Positions 1 to 10,765 of a stretch of DNA of 64,000 nt are shown here, one piece after another. Position 1 is the stretch's first letter. Every line of letters starts with the position of its first letter. The stretch comes from Sphingopyxis witflariensis (GTDB lineage Bacteria > Pseudomonadota > Alphaproteobacteria > Sphingomonadales > Sphingomonadaceae). Location of the stretch: contig NZ_NISJ01000012.1 in the NCBI RefSeq assembly GCF_002205635.1, forward strand, positions 56,126 through 120,125. Reading direction: 5' to 3'. The notes beneath the pieces were generated by a model. It was not told the DNA's origin. It saw only the letters and a list, made by a program, of their open reading frames with translations, and did not search any database. The position numbers were made by a program, and so were the translations under genes.

Positions 1-612
1 ATCGTCGCCGAGCCAGGTCGCGACGAGCTGGCCGGGGCCGCCGCGAAGCCAGGGGAGAAATTCCTCCCAGCGCGTCTGGACGAGCTTTTGGGTGAAGATC
101 GCGCCCATGCTCGCGCGCACGGCCTCGACCGCATAGGGATCGGTGCTTTCATCGAGCAGGATCAGCCCGCCCGCGCCGACCGCGTCGCCGGTGCGCAGCA
201 TCGTGCCGAGATTGCCCGGATCGCGCAGGCGCTCGGCGACGAGCCAGATCGATGATGCGCTGCGGTCGAGATCGGCGAGGCTGGTTTCGGGTTCGGCATA
301 AATGCCGACGACGGTTTGCGGATTATCCTTGCCCGACAATTTGGACAGGATCGCGCCCGTGGTGTCGATCACCTCGCCGCCGGCTTTCAGCGTGTCGGCG
401 GCGAGCGCGGCGGCGAGCGGATGCGTATCGCCATCGGGGCCCAGGAACAGCCATTGCGGCAAGATACCCGCCTCGCGAGCTTCGGTCGCGATGCGCAGCC
501 CCTCGGCGAGGAATAGTTCCTCGGCGCGGCGATGGCGTTTTTCGCGCAGCAGCCGCATCCGCTTGATCAGCGGGTTCGACAGGCTTTCGATTTGGCTACG
601 GCGACCGGTCAT
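1..612 (-). CDS. TrmH/SpoU-family RNA 2'-O-methyltransferase, C-terminus cut off by window edge
   Basis: Predicted SAM-dependent 2'-O-ribose methyltransferase acting on rRNA or tRNA. Reading the minus strand from the ATG at 612-610 gives 204 open codons that run off the left edge. The N-terminal substrate-binding region (start MTGRRSQIESLSNPLIKRMR, then the FLAEGLRIATEA stretch) is followed at about residue 135 by LVAERLRDPGNLGTMLRTGD. That is the SPOUT motif 1 of the family (DPxNxGxxxRT). The C-terminal knotted part with motifs 2 and 3 lies outside the window. The start is 4 bp downstream of the ptsH stop, so it is probably the last gene of the ptsH operon. Which RNA and nucleotide it modifies cannot be told from this. 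Confidence 0.85.
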   Translation of the reverse strand, partial: MTGRRSQIESLSNPLIKRMRLLREKRHRRAEELFLAEGLRIATEAREAGILPQWLFLGPDGDTHPLAAALAADTLKAGGEVIDTTGAILSKLSGKDNPQTVVGIYAEPETSLADLDRSASSIWLVAERLRDPGNLGTMLRTGDAVGAGGLILLDESTDPYAVEAVRASMGAIFTQKLVQTRWEEFLPWLRGGPGQLVATWLGDD

Positions 613-616
613 GCGG

Positions 617-895
617 TCAATCCTCGCCGAAGCTGTCCTTGACCAGCCCGACGAGTTTCAGCAGCGCGGCATCGGCGCCGTCGCCCTTCGTATAAATGGT
701 GATCGAATCGCCCTTGGCGGCGCCGAGCATCATCAGCCCCATGATCGAGGTGCCGTTGACGCGCGAACCATTGCGTTCGACCTCGACGCTCACCGTTTCG
801 GGCAGGCGGCTGACGAAGGTAACGAATTTAGCGGATGCGCGCGCGTGGAGCCCGCGCTGGTTGGTGATTTCGACCGTTTCCGATATTTCGCTCAT
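617..895 (-). CDS. ptsH: HPr, phosphocarrier of the regulatory PTS
   Basis: 92-aa HPr protein. It relays phosphate from enzyme I to EIIA proteins. The active-site motif RGLHARASAKF around residue 17 carries the phosphorylated histidine. The second site SIMGLMMLGA, around residue 50, carries the serine that HPr kinase modifies. Its ATG lies within the end of the EIIA gene (4-bp ATGA overlap), which implies translational coupling. No sugar permease components are nearby and hprK lies upstream in the same operon. By analogy with other alphaproteobacteria this is a regulatory rather than a sugar-transport PTS. Enzyme I is not in the window. Confidence 0.96.
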   Translation of the reverse strand: MSEISETVEITNQRGLHARASAKFVTFVSRLPETVSVEVERNGSRVNGTSIMGLMMLGAAKGDSITIYTKGDGADAALLKLVGLVKDSFGED

Positions 896-1320
896 GAACC
901 CACCCCCAGCATTTCCGATGCGACGGAAATATATTTTTGTCCGGCTTCCTTGGCAGCGATCACCGCGGGGCGGAGATCCATCGTCTTGCGCGCGCTTTCG
1001 AGGCGGATCAGCATCGGCAGATTGACGCCGGCGATCACTTCGGTCCGGCCGCTTTCAAGCAGGCTGATCGCAAGGTTCGACGGGGTGCCGCCGAACAGGT
1101 CGGTCAGCATGATGACGCCGCGGCCTTCGTCGACCTGGCGCAGCGCGTCGGCGATTTCGCACCGGCGCATTTCCATATTGTCGTTCGGGCCGATGCAAAC
1201 GGTGGCAATCGCGCGCTGGGGGCCGACGACATGCTCCATCGCGGTCACCATTTCCTCGGCGAGTCGGCCGTGGGTGACCAGGACCATTCCCAGCAGCGGC
1301 AATGCTTTATCGGTGGGCAT
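892..1320 (-). CDS. PTS EIIA component, mannose/fructose (ManX) family
   Basis: 142-aa cytoplasmic EIIA of the mannose superfamily. It accepts phosphate from HPr. The motif LVTHGRLAEEMV near residue 15 holds the predicted phosphorylated histidine, and TDLFGGTPSNLA near residue 73 is the second family signature. No EIIB, EIIC or EIID gene is adjacent, so it probably acts as a phosphorylation-dependent regulator (inference from family context). It lies 14 bp after rapZ and overlaps ptsH by 4 bp. Confidence 0.93.
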   Translation of the reverse strand: MPTDKALPLLGMVLVTHGRLAEEMVTAMEHVVGPQRAIATVCIGPNDNMEMRRCEIADALRQVDEGRGVIMLTDLFGGTPSNLAISLLESGRTEVIAGVNLPMLIRLESARKTMDLRPAVIAAKEAGQKYISVASEMLGVGS

Positions 1321-1334
1321 GTAAAGCGGGACCC

Positions 1335-2276
1335 TTATGCTTGTTCGTCGCCGGACGCGGGAGATGCGGGCGGGGGCCTGCCCTCAAGCCCATCTTGCGG
1401 GGCAGAGTCAAGGTTGCGGTGGGTCAGTGTCGGGCGATGACCCGCTTCGCGCAGCGTCCGGGTGACGCGATCGGCGACATGGACCGACCGATGGCGGCCG
1501 CCGGTGCAGCCGAACGCGACGGTGACATAGCTTTTGCCCTCGGCACGGTAACGCGGCAACAAGGCGAGGATCAGCGCCTCAATCTGCGCCACCGTCGCCT
1601 CATAGGCAGGGTCGGCGACGATATAGGCCGCGACATCGGCGTCGAGCCCTGTGCCCGGGCGCAATGCGGCATCCCAATGCGGATTGCGCAAATATCGCAT
1701 GTCGAACACCAGATCGGCGTTGCGCGGCAAGCCGCGCGCGAAACCAAAGCTCAATATATTGAGTGCGGGTTCGTCGTGGCTGCTGTCGCCGAAGCGCTGG
1801 CGCACCTCCTGTTGCAGGTCGTTGCTGCTGTAGTTGGTGCTGTCGATGACATGTTCGGCCCAGCGGCGCAGCGACTCCATCATCTCGCGCTCGCGCGCGA
1901 TGCCGTCGGCGGCGGGGCGATCCTCGGCGAGCGGGTGGCGGCGACGGGTTTCTGAAAAGCGCCGTTCGAGCTCGGCCCCCGCGCAGTCGAGGAACAGGGT
2001 CTGGACGTCGCGTCCGCCGGCATCGCGCAGCGCCTTGATCTGCCGCACCAGCGCCGCGGGTTTGAAGCCGCGGCTGCGGCTGTCGATCCCCACCGCGAGC
2101 GGGCGAGCGGCTTCGCTGCTCTTGACCGGGGCGTCGATCAGCGCGTCGAGCAGCGCGAGCGGGAGGTTGTCGACAACCTCCCATCCCAGATCCTCGAGCA
2201 CTTTCAACACGGTCGATTTGCCCGCGCCCGAAAGGCCGGTGACGAGCAGGAGGCGGGGTTCGGGGTGGTCGGTCAT
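1335..2276 (-). CDS. rapZ: RapZ-family nucleotide-binding protein (RNase adapter)
   Basis: 313-aa RapZ/YvcJ family P-loop protein. The N-terminal Walker A is LLLVTGLSGAGKSTVLK (about residues 9-25), followed by the conserved EDLGWEVVDNLP. The C-terminal half carries the family signatures SFGFARGLP and VAFGCTGGRHRSV. In E. coli the protein guides RNase E to the sRNA GlmZ. In alphaproteobacteria the target is largely unknown. It overlaps hprK by 4 bp upstream (ATGA), so the two are translationally coupled. The length is slightly above the usual 280-290 aa because of a short Pro-rich tail. Confidence 0.94.
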   Translation of the reverse strand: MTDHPEPRLLLVTGLSGAGKSTVLKVLEDLGWEVVDNLPLALLDALIDAPVKSSEAARPLAVGIDSRSRGFKPAALVRQIKALRDAGGRDVQTLFLDCAGAELERRFSETRRRHPLAEDRPAADGIAREREMMESLRRWAEHVIDSTNYSSNDLQQEVRQRFGDSSHDEPALNILSFGFARGLPRNADLVFDMRYLRNPHWDAALRPGTGLDADVAAYIVADPAYEATVAQIEALILALLPRYRAEGKSYVTVAFGCTGGRHRSVHVADRVTRTLREAGHRPTLTHRNLDSAPQDGLEGRPPPASPASGDEQA

Positions 2277-2719
2277 GGATGGAGCGCCAAACGGTCGAGC
2301 GCGAGCAATATCTTGATCGGCGCTGATGCTTCAAAGGCGGATAGCTGGATGGCGGGGAGCGCGTGGCCTGCGACCATTTCCACCTGTCCGGCGGGCGGCA
2401 TGCGTTCGTAGCGTTCGGTCAGCCGCACCGCGAGGGCGAGCGGTACCGGCGCGGTCCAGGGCTGTTCGACGATGCCCATCCCGCGCACTTCCAATTTGCC
2501 GGCGAGCGCCGCAGGCGGGCGGCACCAAAGCCGGTCGCGATCGAACCAGATGTCGCAGCGATCGTCGGCAACGAGCCGCGCGCCGCGATCGATCAGCCGG
2601 AGCGCGAGATCGGATTTGCCCTGACCGGATAGCCCGAGCAGCAAAATGCCGCGGCTGCCGGCTGCGACGCAACTGGCGTGGACATTGATGATCTGGGGCT
2701 GGGTCCGGCTGGGAAACAT
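2273..2719 (-). CDS. hprK: Short HPr kinase/phosphorylase
   Basis: 148-aa HPr(Ser) kinase/phosphorylase of the short alphaproteobacterial form. It has only the catalytic domain and lacks the N-terminal domain of the roughly 310-aa Firmicutes enzyme. The P-loop GLSGQGKSDLALRLI spans about residues 29-43, followed by LVADDRCDIW with acidic catalytic residues. The HprK signature LEVRGMGIVE is near residue 77. It should modify the serine of the HPr encoded three genes downstream. It sits 54 bp after chvG, linking envelope sensing with the regulatory PTS. Confidence 0.92.
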   Translation of the reverse strand: MFPSRTQPQIINVHASCVAAGSRGILLLGLSGQGKSDLALRLIDRGARLVADDRCDIWFDRDRLWCRPPAALAGKLEVRGMGIVEQPWTAPVPLALAVRLTERYERMPPAGQVEMVAGHALPAIQLSAFEASAPIKILLALDRLALHP

Positions 2720-2773
2720 CGCGCAGGCTTACCGGCGGGGCTGCGGCGCCGCAAGGCGGATACCGGGCACAGC

Positions 2774-4387
2774 CTATCCCGTTTCGGTATGGTTTTCGCG
2801 GTCGGGACGCGCAGGCAGGGTGATCAGCAGGCTGGCGCCGCGCTTGCCGTCTTCGCGGTCGCGTGCGGCGATCGTCCCTGCATGTCCCTCGATGATCGTC
2901 CGCGCGATGGCGAGCCCCAGGCCGCTATGGCGACCGAACGCTTCCCCGGCGGGGCGTTCGCTGTGGAACCGGCGGAAAATGGCGTCGCGTTGATCGGGAT
3001 CGATCCCGGGGCCGTCGTCGTCGATGCGGATATGCACTTCATCACCGAGACGCGTCGCGGCGATGCAGACGAGGCCGTCTTCGGGAGAAAAGCTGATCGC
3101 ATTGTCGATGACATTGTCGATCGCGCGTTCAAGCCGGTGGCCATCGCCCATCACCGTCGTCGTGTCCTTGCGCGGCCGCGCGAAAGCGATGCGCGGCTGG
3201 CCCGATCGCTGTTCGGCGCGCGCGGCGCGGCCGGCGAGCATCGATTCGATCATCATCCCGACGTCAACGGGTTCGAACAGCGTGCGCGACAATTGCGCAT
3301 CGACGCGGCTCGCCTCGCTGATGTCGCTCACCAGCCGGTCGAGCCGGCGGACATCCTCGTCGGCGATCGCCAGCAATTGCGCGCGCTGCTCGTCGGTCTG
3401 GACGCGGCCCAGCCCCTCGATCGCCGACCGGACCGACGCGATCGGATTTTTGAGTTCGTGGGTCACGTCGGCGGCGAAATGTTCGCCGGCGTCGATGCGC
3501 TCGCGAAGCGCTTGCGTCATGTCCGAAAGCGCCCGTGCGAGGGTGCCGATCTCGTCGCGGCGGCTGGGCAGGCGCGGGACGACGACTTCGCGGGCGCGAC
3601 CCAGGCGTACACGCACTGCAGCGCGCGCGAGGCGGCGCAGCGGACGGACGATGGTGCGCGCGAGGAAGAGCGAGAGGAGCACCGACGTCATCAGCACCAC
3701 CGATACGACGATCGCGAGGCGAAAGCGTTCGGCGCGCACGGTACGGGTAATGTCGCGCGCGTTGAGCGTCATCAACACCGTTTGCGGCGTTTCGAGGTCG
3801 ACGACGCGCGCCGCGCTCAAAAGCGGGGTGCGCTCGGGGGCGTAGCGAAACCGGATTGCGACATCACCGCTGCGCTGTGCCTCGACGACTTCGGGCCAGG
3901 CGGCGGCGGTATCGACCATGGGCTCGAGAAAATCGGGATAGCTTGGCGCGCCGACGATCCAGTCGATGCCGCGGTCCATCGCGCGCGCGGCGTCACGCTG
4001 CCATGCCTGCAGGTCGGGGTCGCGCAGCGTGTAGGTTTGTGGCCCGGTTTCGAAGCTGTCGAAGCTGCGCTTGCCGCTCGAGTCATAAAAGCGCAGCCGC
4101 GATTCGGTTGTGGCGGCGAATTCATCGACCAGTCGCTGCCGCTGGTCGGGCCGCGCCGCCTCGAGTGCGGCGTCGAGCATCGCGAGCTGATCCTTCATCA
4201 CCTCGATGCGTGTATCGACCAGCCGGCTGCGATAGGTGTCGAGATAATAGAAGCCGCCCGCGAGCATGGCGACCGCGAGAATATTGACCGCGAGGATGCG
4301 CGTCGTCAGCGACCAGCGTGACGACCAGACGAGCGGAGATTCCTCCTGCTCGGCGATGCTCCCTTCGGGCCTTTTGGCGTCACGCAT
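2774..4387 (-). CDS. chvG: ChvG-type sensor histidine kinase
   Basis: Inner-membrane sensor kinase of the ChvG/ChvI envelope-stress (acid) system. A first transmembrane helix near residues 30-50 ([19 protein letters not shown]) is followed by a periplasmic sensing domain and a second helix ([20 protein letters not shown]). Then come a HAMP domain, the HisKA box [19 protein letters not shown] and the ATPase boxes [22 protein letters not shown] and [11 protein letters not shown] chose the ATG at 4387, which overlaps the chvI stop by 8 bp. An in-frame ATG at 4414 would give nine more residues and a 35-bp overlap. Neither has a clear ribosome-binding site. Confidence 0.93.
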   Translation of the reverse strand: MRDAKRPEGSIAEQEESPLVWSSRWSLTTRILAVNILAVAMLAGGFYYLDTYRSRLVDTRIEVMKDQLAMLDAALEAARPDQRQRLVDEFAATTESRLRFYDSSGKRSFDSFETGPQTYTLRDPDLQAWQRDAARAMDRGIDWIVGAPSYPDFLEPMVDTAAAWPEVVEAQRSGDVAIRFRYAPERTPLLSAARVVDLETPQTVLMTLNARDITRTVRAERFRLAIVVSVVLMTSVLLSLFLARTIVRPLRRLARAAVRVRLGRAREVVVPRLPSRRDEIGTLARALSDMTQALRERIDAGEHFAADVTHELKNPIASVRSAIEGLGRVQTDEQRAQLLAIADEDVRRLDRLVSDISEASRVDAQLSRTLFEPVDVGMMIESMLAGRAARAEQRSGQPRIAFARPRKDTTTVMGDGHRLERAIDNVIDNAISFSPEDGLVCIAATRLGDEVHIRIDDDGPGIDPDQRDAIFRRFHSERPAGEAFGRHSGLGLAIARTIIEGHAGTIAARDREDGKRGASLLITLPARPDRENHTETG

Positions 4388-5090
4388 CGTCGGCAAAGCG
4401 GTAGCCCGCGCCATAGAGGGTGGCGATCGCGTCGAATTCGGGGTCTACCTCGCGGAACTTGCGGCGCAGGCGCTTGATGTGGCTGTCGATCGTGCGGTCG
4501 TCGATATAGACATCGTCCTGATAGGCCGCGTCCATCAACTGATTGCGACTGCGCACGATGCCGGGGCGCGACGCGAGCGTTTCGAGGATGAGGAATTCGG
4601 TGACGGTCAAGGTCACATCTTTCCCGTCCCAGGCAACCTTGTGGCGCGCGGGATCCATTTGCAGGCGTCCGCGGGTGATCGGCTCGGCGACGGGTTCGTC
4701 ATCCTCACTCGGCAAATTCTTGTTGAGTTCGACGCGGCGCAGGATGGCGCGGATCCGTGCGATCACCAGCCGCTGGGAAAAAGGTTTGGCGATATAATCG
4801 TCGGCGCCCATCGCGAGGCCGAGCGCTTCGTCGATTTCGTCATCCTTGCTGGTGAGGAAGATGACCGGAAGCTGGCTCTTTTCGCGCAACCGGCGCAGCA
4901 GTTCGAGCCCGTCCATCCGCGGCATTTTGACGTCGAAGACGGCAAGGTCGGGCGGATTGTCGAGCAGCGGTTTGAGCGCGGCTTCGCCGTCCGAATAGAC
5001 GCGCGTCACGAACCCCTCGGCCTGGAGCGCGATTGACAGCGATTGCAGGATGTTGCGGTCGTCGTCGACCAGCGCGATGGTTGCCGTCAT
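4380..5090 (-). CDS. chvI: ChvI-type response regulator
   Basis: 236-aa OmpR-class response regulator, partner of the overlapping chvG. The receiver domain (about residues 4-118) has the acidic pair VDDD, the phospho-acceptor in [13 protein letters not shown], the conserved threonine in [10 protein letters not shown] and the lysine in DYIAKPFS. The C-terminal winged helix ends with [16 protein letters not shown] and TLYGAGYRF. It is the first gene of the minus-strand operon and is divergent from pckA across a 301-bp gap, an arrangement also familiar in rhizobia. Confidence 0.95.
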   Translation of the reverse strand: MTATIALVDDDRNILQSLSIALQAEGFVTRVYSDGEAALKPLLDNPPDLAVFDVKMPRMDGLELLRRLREKSQLPVIFLTSKDDEIDEALGLAMGADDYIAKPFSQRLVIARIRAILRRVELNKNLPSEDDEPVAEPITRGRLQMDPARHKVAWDGKDVTLTVTEFLILETLASRPGIVRSRNQLMDAAYQDDVYIDDRTIDSHIKRLRRKFREVDPEFDAIATLYGAGYRFADDA

Positions 5091-5391
5091 GCTCTTTCCG
5101 TTGGCGGTACAGGCTATTTGTTAGCCGATCCGTCGCGCAGCGACAACCGCATGGCTTGGGGGTGTGTCAAGGCGTGCGCCTCCGCCCATCTGGGCCGCCG
5201 ACAACCGCACACGGGCGACCCCAAAAGGCGCTTTAATCTTTTGACCTCACCGGCCATCCTCGCTAACGCGACAGCCAATTCACAGAATCGGCGTCACGTC
5301 GGCACCCATGGAAATGCGGGCCTTCCCTTGTGTTCGGGATCGTCCGCATACCTATGCAAAGGGGCCCGAACGCCAAGGGAAAGGCAAGGCT
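5091..5391. promoter_or_regulatory. Divergent intergenic region between chvI and pckA
   Basis: This 301-bp gap must hold the outward-facing promoters of the chvI operon (minus) and pckA (plus). A purine-rich AAGGGAAAGGCAAGG just before 5392 serves as the pckA ribosome-binding site. I could not pick a convincing -35/-10 pair or a ChvI operator by eye, and no gene is supported here. Confidence 0.5.
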
Positions 5392-6993
<1,602 letters not shown>

Positions 6994-7042
6994 TTGACCC
7001 GGATGTCTTCCGGGTGTCCATTCACCCGGAAGGACCGGATCG

Positions 7043-7489
7043 ATGACCACCGAATATGTGCCGCGCCTGTTCGAGCGCGACGCCGAAATCCGTATGATTG
7101 GCGAGGGGCTGCTCGCCTGCGCGCTGCCACGCGAAGCCTGGACGCATGAAGCGCATCTGGGGGCATGCCTATGGCTGCTCGCCGAGCGCTCCGACATCGA
7201 TATCGATGTCGAGATCGGGCCTGTCATCCGCCGCTTCAACGCGAGCGTTGGCGGCGTCAACGACGATCATAACGGTTATCATGACAGCATCACCCGCGCC
7301 TATGTCGCGGGAGTCCGGCTGTTTCTGGCGCAGACCGTAGAGACGGGGTTGGCTGCGCGGGCCAATGCGTTGCTGCTGTCACCGATGGGGCGCCGTGACT
7401 GGCCGCTGCGTTTCTATAGCCGCGAATTGCTGTTTTCCGTGCCTGCTCGGCTGGGGTTCGTTGAGCCCGATCTGGCGCCTTTGCCTTAA
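7043..7489 (+). CDS. Conserved hypothetical protein
   Basis: 148-aa soluble protein without a signal peptide or obvious domain. It is rich in tryptophan, histidine and acidic residues (EAWTHEAHLGACLWLL, NDDHNGYHDSITRAYV). The clustered His/Asp/Tyr residues could bind a metal or an acidic substrate, but that is only a guess. A good ribosome-binding site (GGAAGGACC) precedes the ATG. It starts 49 bp after pckA and may be read through from it. A GC-rich hairpin at 7510-7530 follows. I do not recognise the family. Confidence 0.75.
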   Translation: MTTEYVPRLFERDAEIRMIGEGLLACALPREAWTHEAHLGACLWLLAERSDIDIDVEIGPVIRRFNASVGGVNDDHNGYHDSITRAYVAGVRLFLAQTVETGLAARANALLLSPMGRRDWPLRFYSRELLFSVPARLGFVEPDLAPLP

Positions 7490-7509
7490 CGTTGAAGGCA
7501 GGCGGGCGG

Positions 7510-7530
7510 ACCCCGGGACGAGCCCGGGGT
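7510..7530. repeat. GC-rich palindrome after the 148-aa gene
   Basis: Perfect 8-bp arms ACCCCGGG (7510-7517) and CCCGGGGT (7523-7530) with loop ACGAG. It lies between two convergent genes and has no T-tract. It resembles the short CCCGGG palindromes scattered in sphingomonad intergenic regions and may help end transcription. Confidence 0.6.
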
Positions 7531-7539
7531 GATGAAGAG

Positions 7540-9384
7540 TTACCTCTTTTTGCTCGCCACATAGGCATCGACATTTTTCGCCAGCACGTCGAGCGGGACG
7601 TTGCCGCCCTCGACGACGACATTGTTGAAGTCGCGCAGGTCATATTTTGCGCCGAGCGCCGTCTGCGCCAGTCCGCGCTGGCGGTTGATCTCGCTATGGC
7701 CGACCTTGTATCCGCACGCCTGTCCGGCCCAGCTGCAATAGCGATCGACTTCGCTCGCGACCTCGAGCGGATTCGAGCCATTTTGCTCGACGAAGAAACG
7801 GACGCCTTCTTCGCGCGTCCAGCGCTTGGCGTGGAGCCCGGTGTCGACCACCAGGCGGCAGGCGCGGAAGGCGAGCGACTGGAGATAGCCGAGGCGCCCG
7901 ACCTCGAAATCATCATAGAGGCCCAGTTCGTCGGCGAGCTGCTCGGCATAGAGACCCCAGCCTTCGCTATAGGCGTTGAACGCGAGCATCGAGCGGATCA
8001 GCGGCATCTGGTTCGCATATTCGCCCTGCCATGCGTGGCCGGGGATCGCCTCGTGCATTGTCAGGTCGGGCAGCGAATATTTGCTGTGCAAATCGGTGGT
8101 GCGCAGATTGATCCAGAATTTTCCGGGAACCGACCCGTCGATCGACCCCGCCCCGCCATAGGCCGCGGGTGCGCCAGGCTCTTCAGCGAGCGGCAGGCGC
8201 TTCACCTCGACATTGCCCTTCATCAGCGTGCGGAAGGCGCGGGGCAGCTGTGCGCGGATCTTGCCGAGCCAGGTCTGGATATAGGCGACGATTTCGGCGC
8301 GCCCCGCATCATTGTCTGGAAATTTATACGCCGGATCTTTGGCGAGCGCGTTCATCCGGTCACCGACCGAGCCCTGGGTGTATCCGAGTTTCTTCAGGAT
8401 CGGGTCCATCCGGCCATGGAGTTCGGCGAGTTCGCTGCGGCCCATCTGGTGGACCTCCTCGGGGGTCATGCGCGTCGTCGTCGAGGCGCGCAGCGCCCAG
8501 GCATACCACTCATCGCCGCCCGGACGCGCCCACATGCCGGCGTCCATTGTCGCCTTGCTGCGCTGTGCCTTCAGCTCCGTGAGCTGTCGTTCGAGCGCGG
8601 GGACAACCGCCCCGTGCGTGATTGTGTCGGCGCGCGGACCCCAATTGCCTGCGATCTTGCCTTCGTGCGCGCGCTTGGCGAGGCTATCGACCAGCCCGCC
8701 GCCATTCCGCGCGTCGGCGAGGCTCGCCTCCATCTGCTTGACCGCCTTGTCGATCAGGAAGGCGGGGGCAATCAGCCCCTGGCCGCCTGCGGCCTTGAGC
8801 CGGTCGGTCTCGCCGTCGAGCGCGCCCGGATAGGCGTTGAGGCGCGCCAGATAGGCTTCGGCATCGGCTGCATTTTTGACCGGATGATCGCTGTCGAGAA
8901 ATTTGGGGACGTCGAGATAGGCGCCGACATTCTGGATCACGACATAGGGCGTGTTGCGCCAGCCGCCGACCGCGACGTCGCCATAGGGGAGGGCAAAGCC
9001 GTCGAGCGCAACGCCATAGGCGCTCTCGACGACCGCGAGGCTGGTGCGGGTCTTGTGGTCGAGACCCTTTGTGTCCACGGCGCGGACGCGTGCGACGTCG
9101 GCTTTCAGCGTGTCGGCAAGTGCCCGGACTCCGGCGGCCGAGCGGTCGCCGAGCTTTGCGCGCATCGCGGCGCGGGCGCCGGTGTCGATGCCGAGCGAGG
9201 TTGCGCCCTCGGGCGAATGGGCGAGGAGATTGTCGGCGACCGAGGTGAGCAGCGCCTCTGCATCCGTCGCCGCGGGAGCATGGATCGCCCATGCCTGCGC
9301 GGGAAGTGTCAGGCTGGCGGTGCCCGCGCCAAGGGCGGCGAGAGTTTGGCGGCGGCTTACGGGGGTGGAAAGGCTGTCGTGCAC
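7540..9384 (-). CDS. DUF885 family protein, secreted, putative metallopeptidase
   Basis: 614-aa DUF885 protein. The N-terminus has a Tat-type signal, SRRQTLAALGAGTASLTLP followed by AQAWA, so export as a folded protein is likely. The late motif LTMHEAIPGHAWQGEY contains an HExxxGH arrangement typical of the zinc site in this family, distantly related to carboxypeptidase Taq. Substrates are unknown. The start is a GTG at 9384, chosen for the AAGGGAG ribosome-binding site about 7 bp upstream. Confidence 0.88.
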   Translation of the reverse strand: MHDSLSTPVSRRQTLAALGAGTASLTLPAQAWAIHAPAATDAEALLTSVADNLLAHSPEGATSLGIDTGARAAMRAKLGDRSAAGVRALADTLKADVARVRAVDTKGLDHKTRTSLAVVESAYGVALDGFALPYGDVAVGGWRNTPYVVIQNVGAYLDVPKFLDSDHPVKNAADAEAYLARLNAYPGALDGETDRLKAAGGQGLIAPAFLIDKAVKQMEASLADARNGGGLVDSLAKRAHEGKIAGNWGPRADTITHGAVVPALERQLTELKAQRSKATMDAGMWARPGGDEWYAWALRASTTTRMTPEEVHQMGRSELAELHGRMDPILKKLGYTQGSVGDRMNALAKDPAYKFPDNDAGRAEIVAYIQTWLGKIRAQLPRAFRTLMKGNVEVKRLPLAEEPGAPAAYGGAGSIDGSVPGKFWINLRTTDLHSKYSLPDLTMHEAIPGHAWQGEYANQMPLIRSMLAFNAYSEGWGLYAEQLADELGLYDDFEVGRLGYLQSLAFRACRLVVDTGLHAKRWTREEGVRFFVEQNGSNPLEVASEVDRYCSWAGQACGYKVGHSEINRQRGLAQTALGAKYDLRDFNNVVVEGGNVPLDVLAKNVDAYVASKKR

Positions 9385-9457
9385 GTGAGCGCTCCCTTGG
9401 CGACTTTGTTTCTTCTGAAACCTGTCTGGAGCGATGCCACGAGCGGGTCAACGAAAA

Positions 9458-9487
9458 GGGGCGGGAAAGCCGATGCTTTCCCGCCCC
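9458..9487 (-). terminator. Terminator of the DUF3597 gene
   Basis: Perfect 13-bp inverted repeat (9458-9470 and 9475-9487) with a 4-base loop, followed on the minus strand by TTTTCG. It sits between the end of the DUF3597 gene and the start of the DUF885 gene, both on the minus strand, and separates them transcriptionally. Confidence 0.85.
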
Positions 9488-9510
9488 CTGTCGAACATTG
9501 TCGGTGATCG

Positions 9511-9900
9511 TCAGTCGGTGAGGTCTGCCGGAACCGTACCGCCATTGGCGGCGAGTTCGCGCATCACCGCCTTGTGCAGCCAGATGTTCATTTCGGCGCT
9601 GCCATTGCGTTCGCCGGTGTAGCCAAGTTCCTCGGCGAGTTGTTTGCGGTTGTCGAGGCTGGGGTCGATGCCGACCAGTTTCATCAGATCGACGATCGAG
9701 CTTTGCCAGTTGAGCGGTTGGCCAGCGTTTGCGGCCTGCGCCGACAGGATCGCCACGACATCGATTTCGCTGATCGAAATATCGGGTGCCGGGGCGGGAG
9801 CTGCGGGGGCGGCGCTCGTCGCCGGGGCCGACGCGGCGGGCTCGGCGGCCACGGCCTTCTTGCCGAAGATAGCGTCCTTGATACTGCTGAAAATGCCCAT
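9511..9900 (-). CDS. DUF3597 domain protein
   Basis: 129-aa protein of the DUF3597 family. The N-terminal MGIFSSIKDAIFGKK is followed by an Ala/Pro-rich linker (about residues 20-48) and a conserved helical C-terminal domain (IDVVAILSAQAANAGQPLNW, then LHKAVMRELAANGG). The ATG at 9900 has GGGAG at a good distance, and the upstream in-frame extension does not look coding. Function is unknown. It is divergent from the DUF937 gene and could share regulation with it. Confidence 0.85.
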   Translation of the reverse strand: MGIFSSIKDAIFGKKAVAAEPAASAPATSAAPAAPAPAPDISISEIDVVAILSAQAANAGQPLNWQSSIVDLMKLVGIDPSLDNRKQLAEELGYTGERNGSAEMNIWLHKAVMRELAANGGTVPADLTD

Positions 9901-10078
9901 GAACTTGCTCCCATCAGGTTGCGTTGCGGTCCCCGGGAATGGGGAGTCGCATCGCTGCATGCTAAAGTTACGCACAGCCAAATGACAGTAAAATGAACAT
10001 CTCGTGCTTGGCCCGCGCGCTGTTATACTAACGCCGCATCGGCGCCGTTCGATCCGCGCCAGAGAGGGAGATTAGCAA

Positions 10079-10723
10079 ATGAATCTGACCGACATCCTGG
10101 CCCAGGCGGGCGGCATCGAATCGATGGCGAAAGAACTTGGCGTGTCCCCCTCGATCGCGAAAGCGGGCGCCGACGCACTGCTCCCGGCGATCCTCGGCGG
10201 ATTCAAGAAGCAGGCGCAAAGCGGTGGGATCGAGGGACTCGGCGGTCTGCTCGGCCAGCTTGGCGGCGGCGGTCTGCTCGATTCGGTGCTGGGGTCGCAG
10301 CCGACCCCGGTCGATCAGGGCAATGACGTGCTCGGTCAGATTTTCGGTTCGAAGGACGTCAGCCGCACCGTCGCGGGACAGGCGGCGGCGCAGACCGGGA
10401 TCGACAGCAGCCTGCTCAAGCAGATGCTGCCGATGCTCGCGATGATGGCGGCGGGTTATATGGCCAAGCAGAGCGGCGGCCAGTCGGGTGGCGGCGGGCT
10501 GGGCGATCTGATCGGCGGCGCACTCGGCGGTGGCGGAGCGGGCGGCGGCGGTCTTGGCGGGATGCTCGGCAATGTGCTTGGCGGCGCGCTGGGCGGCGGC
10601 GCGGCGGCGCCTGCGGGCGGAGCATCCGGCGGGTTGGGCGGCCTCGCCAACATGCTCGACCTGAATGGTGACGGCAATCCGCTCGACGATATCATGGGTA
10701 TGGCGAACAAGCTGCGCGGGTAA
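10079..10723 (+). CDS. DUF937 (YidB-like) protein
   Basis: 214-aa soluble protein. The N-terminal DUF937 region has MNLTDILAQAGGIESMAKEL and ADALLPAILGGFKKQA. A very Gly-rich low-complexity stretch covers about residues 130-190. The end reads MLDLNGDGNPLDDIMG, which has the spacing of an EF-hand-like calcium loop (DLNGDGNPLDDI). A GAGAGGGAG ribosome-binding site precedes the ATG. The role is not known; E. coli YidB is also uncharacterised. Confidence 0.88.
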   Translation: MNLTDILAQAGGIESMAKELGVSPSIAKAGADALLPAILGGFKKQAQSGGIEGLGGLLGQLGGGGLLDSVLGSQPTPVDQGNDVLGQIFGSKDVSRTVAGQAAAQTGIDSSLLKQMLPMLAMMAAGYMAKQSGGQSGGGGLGDLIGGALGGGGAGGGGLGGMLGNVLGGALGGGAAAPAGGASGGLGGLANMLDLNGDGNPLDDIMGMANKLRG

Positions 10724-10725
10724 AA

Positions 10726-10765
10726 GCGGCGTCGTCCCCGCCTTTGCGGGGGACGACGCTGATTT
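10726..10765. terminator. Bidirectional terminator between DUF937 gene and GNAT gene
   Basis: A hairpin with arms of about 13 bp (GCGTCGTCCCCGC and its complement with one bulged G) around a CTTT loop, flanked by AAAA on the left and TTTT on the right. The two neighbouring genes converge on it. Confidence 0.8.
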
